A stretch of 64,000 nt of DNA, from assembly GCF_001613305.1 (NCBI RefSeq), contig NZ_BDCC01000039.1:1-64000 (forward strand), in the 5' to 3' direction. Below, piece after piece: positions 57,501-64,000 of the stretch; within the stretch, counting starts at the first letter, position 1; each line of letters begins with the position of its first letter. Under the pieces are notes generated by a model. The model ran no database searches and had not been told where the DNA came from. It saw only the letters and a program-made list of their open reading frames with translations. A program made the translations under genes and the position numbers. Source of the stretch: Nocardia vaccinii NBRC 15922 (GTDB taxonomy: Bacteria > Actinomycetota > Actinomycetes > Mycobacteriales > Mycobacteriaceae).

Positions 57501-57607
57501 CGATGCGAGGTGTTGGCCTGAGCGGACATGCGCATTCGGTCGCCGAGCAAGTCAGCGATCGATGGATGTGAGGCGGGAAACGTTGCGGGGGTTGGGCTTT
57601 GGGGCTT

Positions 57608-58489
57608 CTAGTTGAAGACGACCGTTCTGCGGCCGTGGACGAGGACGCGGCCTTCGAGGTGCCAGCGCAGGCCGCGGGCCAGAACGACGCGTTCGATGTC
57701 GCGGCCCTGGCGGACCATGTCGCGGACCTCGTCGCCGTGGTCGATGCGGATGACGTCCTGTTCGATGATGGGGCCGGCGTCGAGTTCGGCGGTGACGTAG
57801 TGGCAGGTCGCGCCGATCAGTTTGACGCCGCGGGCGAAGGCCTGGTGGTAGGGGCGGGCTCCGACGAACGACGGCAGGAAGCTGTGATGGATGTTGATCG
57901 CGCGGCCCGCCCAGTGCTCGCACAGGTCCGGCGGCATGACCTGCATGAATCTGGCCAGCACCACGGCATGCGGATCGTGGGCGTCGACCAGTTCGCGCAC
58001 CCGGGCGAAGGACGGGCCGCGTTCGGCCGGATCCTTCGGGAACGGCACGTAGTGGAATTCCACGCCGTGCGCCCTGGTCAGATCGGCCAGGTCGGGATGG
58101 TTGCCGATCACCGTTTCGATGGTCGCGGGCAGTTCGCCGCTCGTCGCGCGGCCCAGCAGATCGTGCAGACAGTGCGCATCCCGGCTGACCAGTAGCACCG
58201 CGCGCCTGCGCACCCCCGAGTCGAGCAGCTGCCAGTCGGTCTCCGGTCCGAATTCCGCCGCGACCTCGCCGAACCGCGTCCGCAACTCGTCCAGTCCGAA
58301 CGGCACCGTCGCCGCGGTGATCGCCTGCCGCGTGAAGAACCACCCGGAGTCGATATCCGAGTGGTATCCGGCCTCCATGATCGATCCGCCGAACCCGGCG
58401 ATGAACGAGGTGATCCGCGCGATGATTCCCGGCCGGTCCGGACATCCCAGCGTCAATACGAAACGCCGATCGTCATCCGTCGCGCTCAT
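57608..58489 (-). CDS. purU: Formyltetrahydrofolate deformylase
   Basis: A 293-residue PurU. The N-terminal ACT domain (LTLGCPDRPGIIARITSFIA) is regulatory; the C-terminal formyl-transferase fold includes AVLLVSRDAHCLHDLL, VIGNHPDLADL, INIHHSFLPSFVGARPYHQA (catalytic His) and GATCHYVTAELDAGPIIEQD (catalytic Asp). It hydrolyses 10-formyl-THF to formate and THF for purine supply and one-carbon balance. ATG 58489 starts directly at the ACT domain. It is a lone gene. Confidence 0.95.
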   Translation of the reverse strand: MSATDDDRRFVLTLGCPDRPGIIARITSFIAGFGGSIMEAGYHSDIDSGWFFTRQAITAATVPFGLDELRTRFGEVAAEFGPETDWQLLDSGVRRRAVLLVSRDAHCLHDLLGRATSGELPATIETVIGNHPDLADLTRAHGVEFHYVPFPKDPAERGPSFARVRELVDAHDPHAVVLARFMQVMPPDLCEHWAGRAINIHHSFLPSFVGARPYHQAFARGVKLIGATCHYVTAELDAGPIIEQDVIRIDHGDEVRDMVRQGRDIERVVLARGLRWHLEGRVLVHGRRTVVFN

Positions 58490-58654
58490 ACCGCGACTCC
58501 TCGACTACCGGGCGTGCTCGGGCACGCGACCACGGTTGTCGCGGATTCACGTGTGCGCTCGGCTCGGCGGCCGACACGCGCCCTTCGTTCCGGCGGTTGA
58601 CTCAGACGCTCGCACATGGCCCCCATCCTCGCAGGTGGCGAAGACTGCGCGAGT

Positions 58655-59170
58655 TCAGAGTGTGTGGAACGGCTCCGGATAGCGGAACTCGCCGGTCATA
58701 CCGGATTCGTAGGCGGTGAGGAGGCGGACCTGGAAATGGGAGGTCCAGGAGGGTTCGTCCGGAACGATGCCGAGGCAGGAGCCGGGCTGGAAACCGAAGC
58801 GGGGGTAGTACTCCAGGCTGCCGAGCAGCCCGACGAGCGGTTCGTCGAGGGCATCGGCCGCGCCGAGGGCGGCGTGCATGAGCGCGGAGCCGACGCCGTT
58901 GCGCTGATGTTCGGGCAGGACTCCGATCGGGCCGAGGGCCAGCACCGGATACGGCCCCACACCGGCGCGGGTGAGGCAGACGTGCCCGACCACCCGGTTG
59001 CCCGCCTCCGCGACCAGCGACAACGTCGGCATCCACCCGGAATCGGTGCGTAAGCGATGAACCAGGTCGACCTCGGCGGGATCGGTATCTGCCTCGGACC
59101 GCGCGAACGCGGCTCGATGCACCGCATCGATCGCGGGAATGTCGCCGGTCCGTTCACGACGGATCAGCAC
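58655..59170 (-). CDS. GNAT-family N-acetyltransferase
   Basis: A 171-residue GNAT enzyme. It shows LIRRERTGDIPAIDAVHRAA, beta-4 VVGHVCLTRAGVG and the acetyl-CoA pyrophosphate loop LPEHQRNGVGSALM, then YYPRFGFQPGSCLG typical of the YhbS-like subgroup. The acceptor is unknown. GTG 59170 follows GGAGG by 12 bases; the frame extends upstream only in Arg-rich noise. Confidence 0.83.
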   Translation of the reverse strand: MLIRRERTGDIPAIDAVHRAAFARSEADTDPAEVDLVHRLRTDSGWMPTLSLVAEAGNRVVGHVCLTRAGVGPYPVLALGPIGVLPEHQRNGVGSALMHAALGAADALDEPLVGLLGSLEYYPRFGFQPGSCLGIVPDEPSWTSHFQVRLLTAYESGMTGEFRYPEPFHTL

Positions 59171-59619
59171 GCTGACCGCTCCTCCCCTTCGACTGAGCCC
59201 GGCCGCATCCGTGGTGATACGACTGCTGCCCGCACGACCGGCCATCACGAGTGTGCGGGACGAGCGGTCCCGAACGCAACGAAATTCGTTCCGCCTCAGC
59301 CGCCCACATGCGCGCACCACCACCGCACGGACCCGCCGGCGTGTCGTGGCGCGGACCATACGCGAGCGCGCCTCTCCGCGCAGCGCGTGCGGGCGCATGC
59401 CTGCGCGGATGGTGTTCCGCCGCATCACAGATCGTCGTATCGCCGCCGTTATCGCGTGTGACCGAGCCTCCCTTCGGGGCGTATGTGGCCCTGCGGGTGC
59501 TCGGATCGCGCGGAGCCGTGTCGCCTTTCCCATCCGGCTGTCGCTTCGTGCGGGCTGGGAGTCGCTACCGGACCGCACGGGCCGAGTGCCCGGCGGGCGA
59601 TGTGCCAGACTCTGTGCCC
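59171..59619. other. Gene-free spacer upstream of deoC, 449 bp
   Basis: No coding-like frame is evident. A short palindrome AACGAAATTCGTT lies at about 59278-59290. The strand-specific open frames are Arg-rich, as expected for GC-rich noncoding DNA. The deoC promoter must lie here, but I see no convincing -35/-10 pair. Confidence 0.55.
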
Positions 59620-60306
59620 ATGGCCGAAACCTCGCCGCAGTCCGGAGAACGCGTGCTCACTCGCCGGGAGGTGGCTGCGATGATCGACCACACCCTGCTC
59701 GCCCCGGAGGCGACCGTCGCCGACGTCGCCGCGACCATCGGCGAGGCCGTGGAACTGGGCGTCTACGCGGTGTGCCTGTCGCCGTCGATGCTGCCGGTTC
59801 GTGCTCCCGGACTCGTCGTGGCGACGGTCGCGGGATTCCCTTCGGGTAAACATCATTCGCTGATCAAGGGCAGTGAGGCGCGGCTGGCGGTGGAGCAAGG
59901 TGCGGCCGAGGTCGATATGGTCATCGACGTCGGCGCGGCGCTGGCGGGGGATTACAACGCGGTCCTCGCCGATATCGTCACCGTGCGCGAGGGAGTCGGT
60001 GACGACACTGTGCTGAAGGTGATCATCGAATCCGCGGTTCTGCCCGATGCGACGATCGCCGAGGTATGCCGCGCCGCCGAGCACGCCGGCGCTGATTTCG
60101 TGAAGACCTCCACCGGATTCAATCCCGCGGGCGGCGCCGAGCTGCGTGCGGTCCGAATCATGGCCGCTACCGTCGGCGGGCGACTGGGCATCAAGGCCAG
60201 CGGCGGCATCCGCACCGCCGAATTCGCGGCCGAGCTGATCGCCGCGGGGGCGACCAGACTCGGCATGTCCGCCTCTCGAGCTGTGCTGCAAGGATTTCCG
60301 GAGTAG
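59620..60306 (+). CDS. deoC: Deoxyribose-phosphate aldolase
   Basis: A 228-residue DeoC (Rv0478-like) that cleaves 2-deoxyribose-5-phosphate to acetaldehyde and glyceraldehyde-3-phosphate in nucleoside salvage. It shows MIDHTLLAPEATVADVAATI, EVDMVIDVGAALAGDY, the Lys strand VLKVIIESAVL, the Schiff-base Lys in DFVKTSTGF and IKASGGIRT. ATG 59620 gives the family N-terminus; no ribosome site is clear. It is convergent with the DUF2993 gene, 9 bp apart. Confidence 0.95.
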   Translation: MAETSPQSGERVLTRREVAAMIDHTLLAPEATVADVAATIGEAVELGVYAVCLSPSMLPVRAPGLVVATVAGFPSGKHHSLIKGSEARLAVEQGAAEVDMVIDVGAALAGDYNAVLADIVTVREGVGDDTVLKVIIESAVLPDATIAEVCRAAEHAGADFVKTSTGFNPAGGAELRAVRIMAATVGGRLGIKASGGIRTAEFAAELIAAGATRLGMSASRAVLQGFPE

Positions 60307-60315
60307 GTCGCCGGC

Positions 60316-61050
60316 TCAACAGCGCACCTGGGTGTTCGGGTCGCTCTGCATGGTGCTCGCGCCGCCGGCGAGTTTCACATCGATACCCGAGTCGGTGACG
60401 GTCACCTGCTTCGGATGCATGTCCAGCGGATAGTTCTGCAGACTCTGGGTCATCGACTTGACGATGTTGTCGACAAGATCGTTGGGGATGCCGATCACGC
60501 CGAGCAGTGTGGCCTTGTTGGTGTCGACCCGGATTTGGTCACCCACGATGTGCGGGGTCAACTGCAGATCCGCCAGACCGCCGAGCACCTTCACATCCAG
60601 GGTGCCCGAACTCGGATTCGACGTGACGCCCGAGATCAGGCCCTGCAGCGTTTGGGCGATCCCGTCATCGCTCCAGTTGGCCTCCGCGTCGGAACTGGCG
60701 ACGGTGACGCTGTTCCCGTTCATCGCGACGTCGTGGATCGTGGCGCGCACCTTCATATCGACCGCCGGGCCGAACTGGGCGTCGTCACTGGACACCGTGA
60801 CCGAGCCGACCTTGTGGTCGAGATAGGTCAGCAACAGTGGTTTCGCGCCGAAGCTCACCGAAACCTTGGTGCCGAGGCTCTTTTCGAGCTGGGTCGCGAT
60901 GCATTGCGAAAAGTGTTTGCGGGCATAGGTTTCGAGGCCGACCGCGGTGCCGACGACAGCCAGCACGATCACGATTCCGACGATCAGCACAATCCTGCGC
61001 ACGTTCCGGCCGCGGCGCGGCGCGGCGGTCACGGTGTCTGGAAGGCTCAT
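60316..61050 (-). CDS. DUF2993 (LmeA-like) membrane-anchored lipid-binding-type protein
   Basis: A 244-residue protein. One N-terminal helix (IVLIVGIVIVLAVVGTAVGL) anchors a DUF2993/LmeA-type extracytoplasmic domain (IATQLEKSLGTKVSVSFGAK, LDVKVLGGLADLQLTPHIVG, PNDLVDNIVKSM). Position fits M. tuberculosis Rv0479c next to deoC. The related LmeA takes part in mannan elongation of lipoglycans; whether this one does is unknown. ATG 61050 is preceded by GGGAAGAATCGCCTCC. Confidence 0.8.
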   Translation of the reverse strand: MSLPDTVTAAPRRGRNVRRIVLIVGIVIVLAVVGTAVGLETYARKHFSQCIATQLEKSLGTKVSVSFGAKPLLLTYLDHKVGSVTVSSDDAQFGPAVDMKVRATIHDVAMNGNSVTVASSDAEANWSDDGIAQTLQGLISGVTSNPSSGTLDVKVLGGLADLQLTPHIVGDQIRVDTNKATLLGVIGIPNDLVDNIVKSMTQSLQNYPLDMHPKQVTVTDSGIDVKLAGGASTMQSDPNTQVRC

Positions 61051-61152
61051 GGAGGCGATTCTTCCCGAACTTTCTGAGTTCGTTCTGTGGAACGGTTGAA
61101 GGATCGATTGCGAGTCGTGCCCGAATGTGACATACGGCACATGCTCCGGGCG

Positions 61153-61158
61153 TAGCCT
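61153..61158 (+). promoter_or_regulatory. -10 element for leaderless mRNA of the AbiEi-like gene
   Basis: TAGCCT followed by a 7-base gap and ATG 61166, the leaderless spacing. No Shine-Dalgarno sequence is present. Confidence 0.5.
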
Positions 61159-61165
61159 GGATCGC

Positions 61166-61849
61166 ATGTCCAGGGAAGCCGGCGCCGCCAGTAGCGGGCC
61201 CGGAGGCCGTAATCCGCGCAACAACGCCGGTCCGCGCGAACGTCGGCAGACGAGTGTGGCGGGACAGGTGCGCGATCCGGTGCAGGCGTGGTCGGTGCTG
61301 CGGCGACTGGCGGGCCGGTACGCCGGATACTTCACCACTCGCACGGTGGTCCGGGCCGGATGTGAGGAGCTGATCCGCGCGGCACTGGACGAGGGCCGGG
61401 CGCTGCGCGTCGGCGTCGGGCTGATGCGGCTGGGCGATTGGCCGCCCGGGCCGCTGGACGACTACGCGATGTGGTCGGCCTGGTTCGACGGCGCGGCCGC
61501 GGTCTCCCACCACAGCGCGGCCGAACTGCACGGACTGGGCCGGTTGCGCCCGCGCTTCGTGCACATGTCGGTCAGCGGGGGGCGGCTGCCCAGCTCGCCC
61601 GGACTGGTCGTGCTGCGCCGGACGTTGCGCCGCGACGACGTCGAATCGGCGGGCACGTTCCTGGTGACCACACCCCTGCGCACCGTGCTGGATCTGGCCG
61701 AATCCGGTATCGGCCAGATCGCCCTGGATGAGCTGGTCGCCGACGCGATCGCCATCCGCCGCTGCGACGGCGACGAAATCCACACCGCCGCGGCGACTCT
61801 GCCCGCCCATGCCGCTGCCCGGCTTCGACGGTCCGTGAATCGGGCTTGA
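61166..61849 (+). CDS. AbiEi-like antitoxin-fold protein, function unknown
   Basis: A 227-residue protein. The disordered Arg/Gly start leads to a winged-helix region (AWSVLRRLAGRYAGYFTTRT) and a core resembling type IV AbiEi antitoxins: AAVSHHSAAELHGLGRLRPR, FVHMSVSGGRLP and FLVTTPLRTVLDLAE. Many such proteins in actinobacteria lack an AbiEii toxin, as here: no nucleotidyltransferase-like gene is adjacent. It probably binds DNA as a regulator. Confidence 0.65.
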   Translation: MSREAGAASSGPGGRNPRNNAGPRERRQTSVAGQVRDPVQAWSVLRRLAGRYAGYFTTRTVVRAGCEELIRAALDEGRALRVGVGLMRLGDWPPGPLDDYAMWSAWFDGAAAVSHHSAAELHGLGRLRPRFVHMSVSGGRLPSSPGLVVLRRTLRRDDVESAGTFLVTTPLRTVLDLAESGIGQIALDELVADAIAIRRCDGDEIHTAAATLPAHAAARLRRSVNRA

Positions 61850-61982
61850 ATGCTGTTGTGGCGCGGGCACACCCAACGGCACGGCCTGCCGCGGCCGCAC
61901 TACCCGGCTTGCCGCGGCTGCTCTGCTCGTCCATATCGCCCCGCCACCGCCCTGCGGGGTACGGGGTGAAGATCGCTGTGGT

Positions 61983-62801
61983 TCAAGCGTTTGCGGGCGC
62001 GACCACATTCCAGGGCACCGAAAGGACACAGTCGCGCATGCGGCGGCGGTAAGGGCGGACCGGAAATCCGTTCTCGCGCAGGATTTCCGCGGTCTCTCGC
62101 CAGCGGACCCGTGGGCCGTAGGGGGCGAGCGGAGCGGCGCGGGCCCAGGCCCGGTCGGCGGCGGCGAGCAGGGTGTGGATCGCCTCGCCGGGGACGTTGC
62201 GGTGGATCAGGGCCTTGGGGAGGCGTTCGGCCAGGTCCGAGGGACGGTCGACGGTGAACGGGTCCCAGGACAGGGTGAGCGACAGCGGGCCGGAACGGTC
62301 CAGCAGAATCCAGGCGCAGCGGCGGCCGAGTTCGTCGCAGGTGCCCTCGAGCAGGAGACCGTCGGGCGTCAGGCCGCCCAGGACCGTGGCCCACGCCGAG
62401 GCGACGGCTTCCTCGGGATACTGCCGCAGCACGTTGAACGCGCGCACCAGAACCGGGCGCAGCCCCGCGAGTTCGAAACCGCCGCGGGCGAAGCGCACAC
62501 CGTCGCGGCCGGCGACGACGCGGTCGGGGTCGATCTCGAGTCCGACCACCCGCAGGTCGGGGCGTACCCGGCGCAGCCGCGCGGCCAACTCCAGCGTCGT
62601 CACGGGGCTCGCTCCGTAACCCAGGTCGACCACGAGCGGATCGGCCGCCTCGCGCAGCCGGGTGCGGATCAGTTCGTCGTGGACCAGCCAGCGATCGCTG
62701 CGCCGCAAGCGGTTGATCCCGGTCGTCCCGCGGGTGATCGCGCCGAGCGGCTTACCGGATCCGGGCCGCCTCAGCTCGTCGGGTTCTGCTCTTCCAGCCA
62801 T
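61983..62801 (-). CDS. Class I SAM-dependent methyltransferase-like protein
   Basis: A 272-residue protein. The motif I-like VVDLGYGASPVTTLELAARL and the acidic VVGLEIDPDRVVAGR point to SAM binding; EGTCDELGRRCAWI and a C-terminal VRPYRRRMRDCVLSVPW region follow. The substrate is unknown. ATG 62801 overlaps the end of the upstream DUF2505 gene by 31 bp, so it is the third gene of a DUF2505-DUF2505-methyltransferase operon. Confidence 0.75.
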   Translation of the reverse strand: MAGRAEPDELRRPGSGKPLGAITRGTTGINRLRRSDRWLVHDELIRTRLREAADPLVVDLGYGASPVTTLELAARLRRVRPDLRVVGLEIDPDRVVAGRDGVRFARGGFELAGLRPVLVRAFNVLRQYPEEAVASAWATVLGGLTPDGLLLEGTCDELGRRCAWILLDRSGPLSLTLSWDPFTVDRPSDLAERLPKALIHRNVPGEAIHTLLAAADRAWARAAPLAPYGPRVRWRETAEILRENGFPVRPYRRRMRDCVLSVPWNVVAPANA

Positions 62802-63286
62802 TGCGTGGTGAATTCGGCCTCGGCGCGCAACAGATCGATCAGATTGATCAGCATCATCTGTTCGAGTCTGGGCCCGAGCAGCGGGATGGTCACCCGCGCC
62901 GTCGGCGTGGTGCGCAGTGTGCAGCCGGTATCGGTGGGGAACAGGTGCATCTTGCCGGACAGGCTGCCCGGGGCGGACGGAATCGTCGCGTCGAACGTGC
63001 CCGTGACCTCGGGGCAGTACGGCCCGTAGGACTCGGTGCGGGTGATGATCATATCCTTGCGCATCACCGTCTGCGCCAGATCGGGCAGCATGCGGCGCGG
63101 CAGGACGTGCTCGAGCACCACCTCGATACCGCCGTCGCCCGCCTCCAGCGAGATCACCTCATTGGGCGAGTACTCGCGCATCTTCGTCATCCGCGCATCC
63201 CAGTAGGCGCGGTCGCACAGCGCCGCGTACACCTCCTTGGTGGTGTGCAGCGGATAACGGGCTGAGTAGGCGAGTCGGCGGGGCAT
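62771..63286 (-). CDS. DUF2505 (SRPBCC-like) protein A
   Basis: A 171-residue DUF2505 protein with a START/SRPBCC-type fold. It shows LAYSARYPLHTTKEVYAALC, YWDARMTKMREY, a long beta section (GIEVVLEHVLPRRMLPD, MIITRTESYGP) and the C-terminal helix LINLIDLLRAEAEFTTQWL. It probably binds a hydrophobic ligand. It is a paralogue of the next upstream gene, and the Rv0481c region of M. tuberculosis has a similar gene beside murB. Confidence 0.82.
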   Translation of the reverse strand: MPRRLAYSARYPLHTTKEVYAALCDRAYWDARMTKMREYSPNEVISLEAGDGGIEVVLEHVLPRRMLPDLAQTVMRKDMIITRTESYGPYCPEVTGTFDATIPSAPGSLSGKMHLFPTDTGCTLRTTPTARVTIPLLGPRLEQMMLINLIDLLRAEAEFTTQWLEEQNPTS

Positions 63287-63308
63287 GAGGAGTTAGGTTA
63301 CTGCTCGC

Positions 63309-63800
63309 TCAGCGGTTCGAGATCCAGGTACTGGTGAATTCCGCCTCCGCCGCCAGCAGCTCCAGCAACTTCTCGGCTACGACCGCCTCGATCTTCTTGC
63401 CGAACAGCGGGACGCTCACCGCGACGGTGCCCTCGATGACCGCCTGCACATAGGTGTCGTCACCGGTGAGGGTGACCGTGCCGCGCACCTCCGCGGGCGC
63501 GCCCTGCACATGGGCCTCGAAGACGCCGGCCTCCTGGGATTCGGAGTAGGTCTCGGTGCGAGGAATGATCAGATCGCCGGGGCGGACCGAGGTCAGCGCG
63601 CTGGGAAGTTCCGCCTCGGGGATGGACTGCACCATCGCCACCCGCAGCTGTTCACCGTCGTAGTGGAACGATTCCAGGCGCGCGGCCGGGCCGCCGACCT
63701 CGGCGAGGCGGTCCTTCCAGTACTGTTCCTCCGCGAACGCCGCGCGTACGGCCGCGGTCGAGAACTGGTAGTTCGTGGTGAAGGCCAGAGGTGTCGCCAT
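63309..63800 (-). CDS. DUF2505 (SRPBCC-like) protein B
   Basis: A 163-residue DUF2505 paralogue: LAFTTNYQFSTAAVRAAFAE, YWKDRLAEVGGP, LIIPRTETYSESQEAGVF and the closing KLLELLAAEAEFTSTWI. It is first in the minus-strand operon and divergent from murB by 26 bp. ATG 63800 follows TAGCCT by 8 bases, so the mRNA may be leaderless. Confidence 0.85.
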   Translation of the reverse strand: MATPLAFTTNYQFSTAAVRAAFAEEQYWKDRLAEVGGPAARLESFHYDGEQLRVAMVQSIPEAELPSALTSVRPGDLIIPRTETYSESQEAGVFEAHVQGAPAEVRGTVTLTGDDTYVQAVIEGTVAVSVPLFGKKIEAVVAEKLLELLAAEAEFTSTWISNR

Positions 63801-63808
63801 GGTCGAAC

Positions 63809-63818
63809 AGGCTACCGT
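63809..63818. promoter_or_regulatory. Overlapping divergent -10 elements between DUF2505 B and murB
   Basis: On the minus strand TAGCCT (63814-63809) lies 8 bases from ATG 63800. On the plus strand TACCGT (63813-63818) lies 8 bases from GTG 63827. The two hexamers share the base pairs at 63813-63814, so RNA polymerase could fire only one direction at a time. Confidence 0.5.
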
Positions 63819-63826
63819 CTGTGACT

Positions 63827-64000
63827 GTGCGTACATCTCAGGTGGTGCCGTTCGAGGACGTGACCGAACTGCTGGCCGCAACCGGTGCGCGGGTGCGCAA
63901 TTCGGTTCCGCTGGCCGAGTTGACCACGCTGCGGGTCGGCGGTCCGGCGACGGTCGCGGACTGCGAGAGCGTCGAGGCGCTGGTCGCGACGGTGCGCACC
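63827..64000 (+). CDS. murB: UDP-N-acetylenolpyruvoylglucosamine reductase, 5' part
   Basis: The first 58 codons of MurB, cut by the window edge. The sequence SVPLAELTTLRVGGPATVADC is the family N-terminus that precedes the FAD-binding PCMH domain. MurB reduces the enolpyruvyl ether to UDP-MurNAc in peptidoglycan synthesis. GTG 63827 fits a leaderless start; GTG 63821, in frame, is the alternative. The DUF2505-murB order is that of Rv0481c-Rv0482. Confidence 0.9.
   Translation, partial: MRTSQVVPFEDVTELLAATGARVRNSVPLAELTTLRVGGPATVADCESVEALVATVRT

Noticed and set aside
1..64000. CRISPR arrays, tRNA/rRNA genes, insertion sequences, phage integrases
   Set aside because: No regular short repeats with spacers, no cloverleaf or rRNA sequence, and no transposase or integrase frames were found on either strand.

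Overview
The window is high-GC actinobacterial DNA, most likely a Nocardia or a close mycolic-acid relative such as Rhodococcus. The backbone follows the Mycobacterium tuberculosis Rv0457c-Rv0482 neighbourhood in order: an S9 peptidase, lpd, ramB, aceA/icl, fadB2, a TetR gene, a DUF445 gene, the Rv0474-type HTH gene, hbhA, a DUF2516 gene, deoC, a DUF2993 gene, DUF2505 genes and murB. An EspG-like protein, HbhA, RamB, many GTG starts and several leaderless-looking promoters fit that assignment. There are no tRNA or rRNA genes, no CRISPR array, no transposase and no phage genes.

Layout. 1-648 is a gene-free block of GC-rich repeats. 649-7102 holds an RCK/TrkA-type ion channel protein, a hydrolase, a prolyl oligopeptidase-family peptidase and lipoamide dehydrogenase. 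7508-12093 is an accessory redox-stress segment: a divergent HxlR/NmrA-like pair, a HicB-like orphan, an AhpD-like protein, and a MarR gene divergent from a frameshifted azoreductase gene. 12180-18944 holds a PknB-like kinase, RamB, LigB-type DNA ligase and a TetR/SDR pair. 19357-28938 is an amino-sugar island: solute-binding protein, two permeases and a DeoR-type regulator on the minus strand, divergent from a SIS isomerase, ROK kinase, NagA/AgaA deacetylase, PfkB kinase and class II aldolase. Together these would take up N-acetylgalactosamine (or a related amino sugar) and convert it to triose phosphates. 29158-32439 has an XdhC/MocA molybdenum pair and a secreted lipase.

32440-35439 is the glyoxylate/fatty-acid block: aceA behind a region rich in TTTGC/GCAAA half-sites that RamB could bind, then fadB2. 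Next comes an unusual MetE-like protein that lacks most of the catalytic zinc ligands. 38386-50661 is mixed: an orphan antitoxin-like protein, a lipase, an alcohol dehydrogenase, a ZIP transporter, an HtrA-type protease, a VKOR/DsbA disulfide-forming pair, PPK2, an orphan EspG, a methyltransferase, a saccharopine-dehydrogenase-like reductase and an ABC1 kinase. 51068-64000 returns to the conserved backbone, interrupted by two tandem alpha/beta hydrolase paralogues, purU and a GNAT gene.

The main features beyond ordinary gene content are: (i) the zinc-ligand-less MetE homologue; (ii) a dispersed ~105-115 bp intergenic repeat ending in a GAGTTACCCATGT core, whose reverse strand reads ATGGGTAAC and supplies the apparent start codon of the ABC1 kinase; (iii) a second short repeat family next to stop codons; (iv) duplicated promoter/operator modules in front of the tandem hydrolases and a related one at the hbhA operon; (v) a 71-bp tandem duplication that rewrote the C-terminus of the S9 peptidase; and (vi) compact operators at the HxlR and MarR genes.
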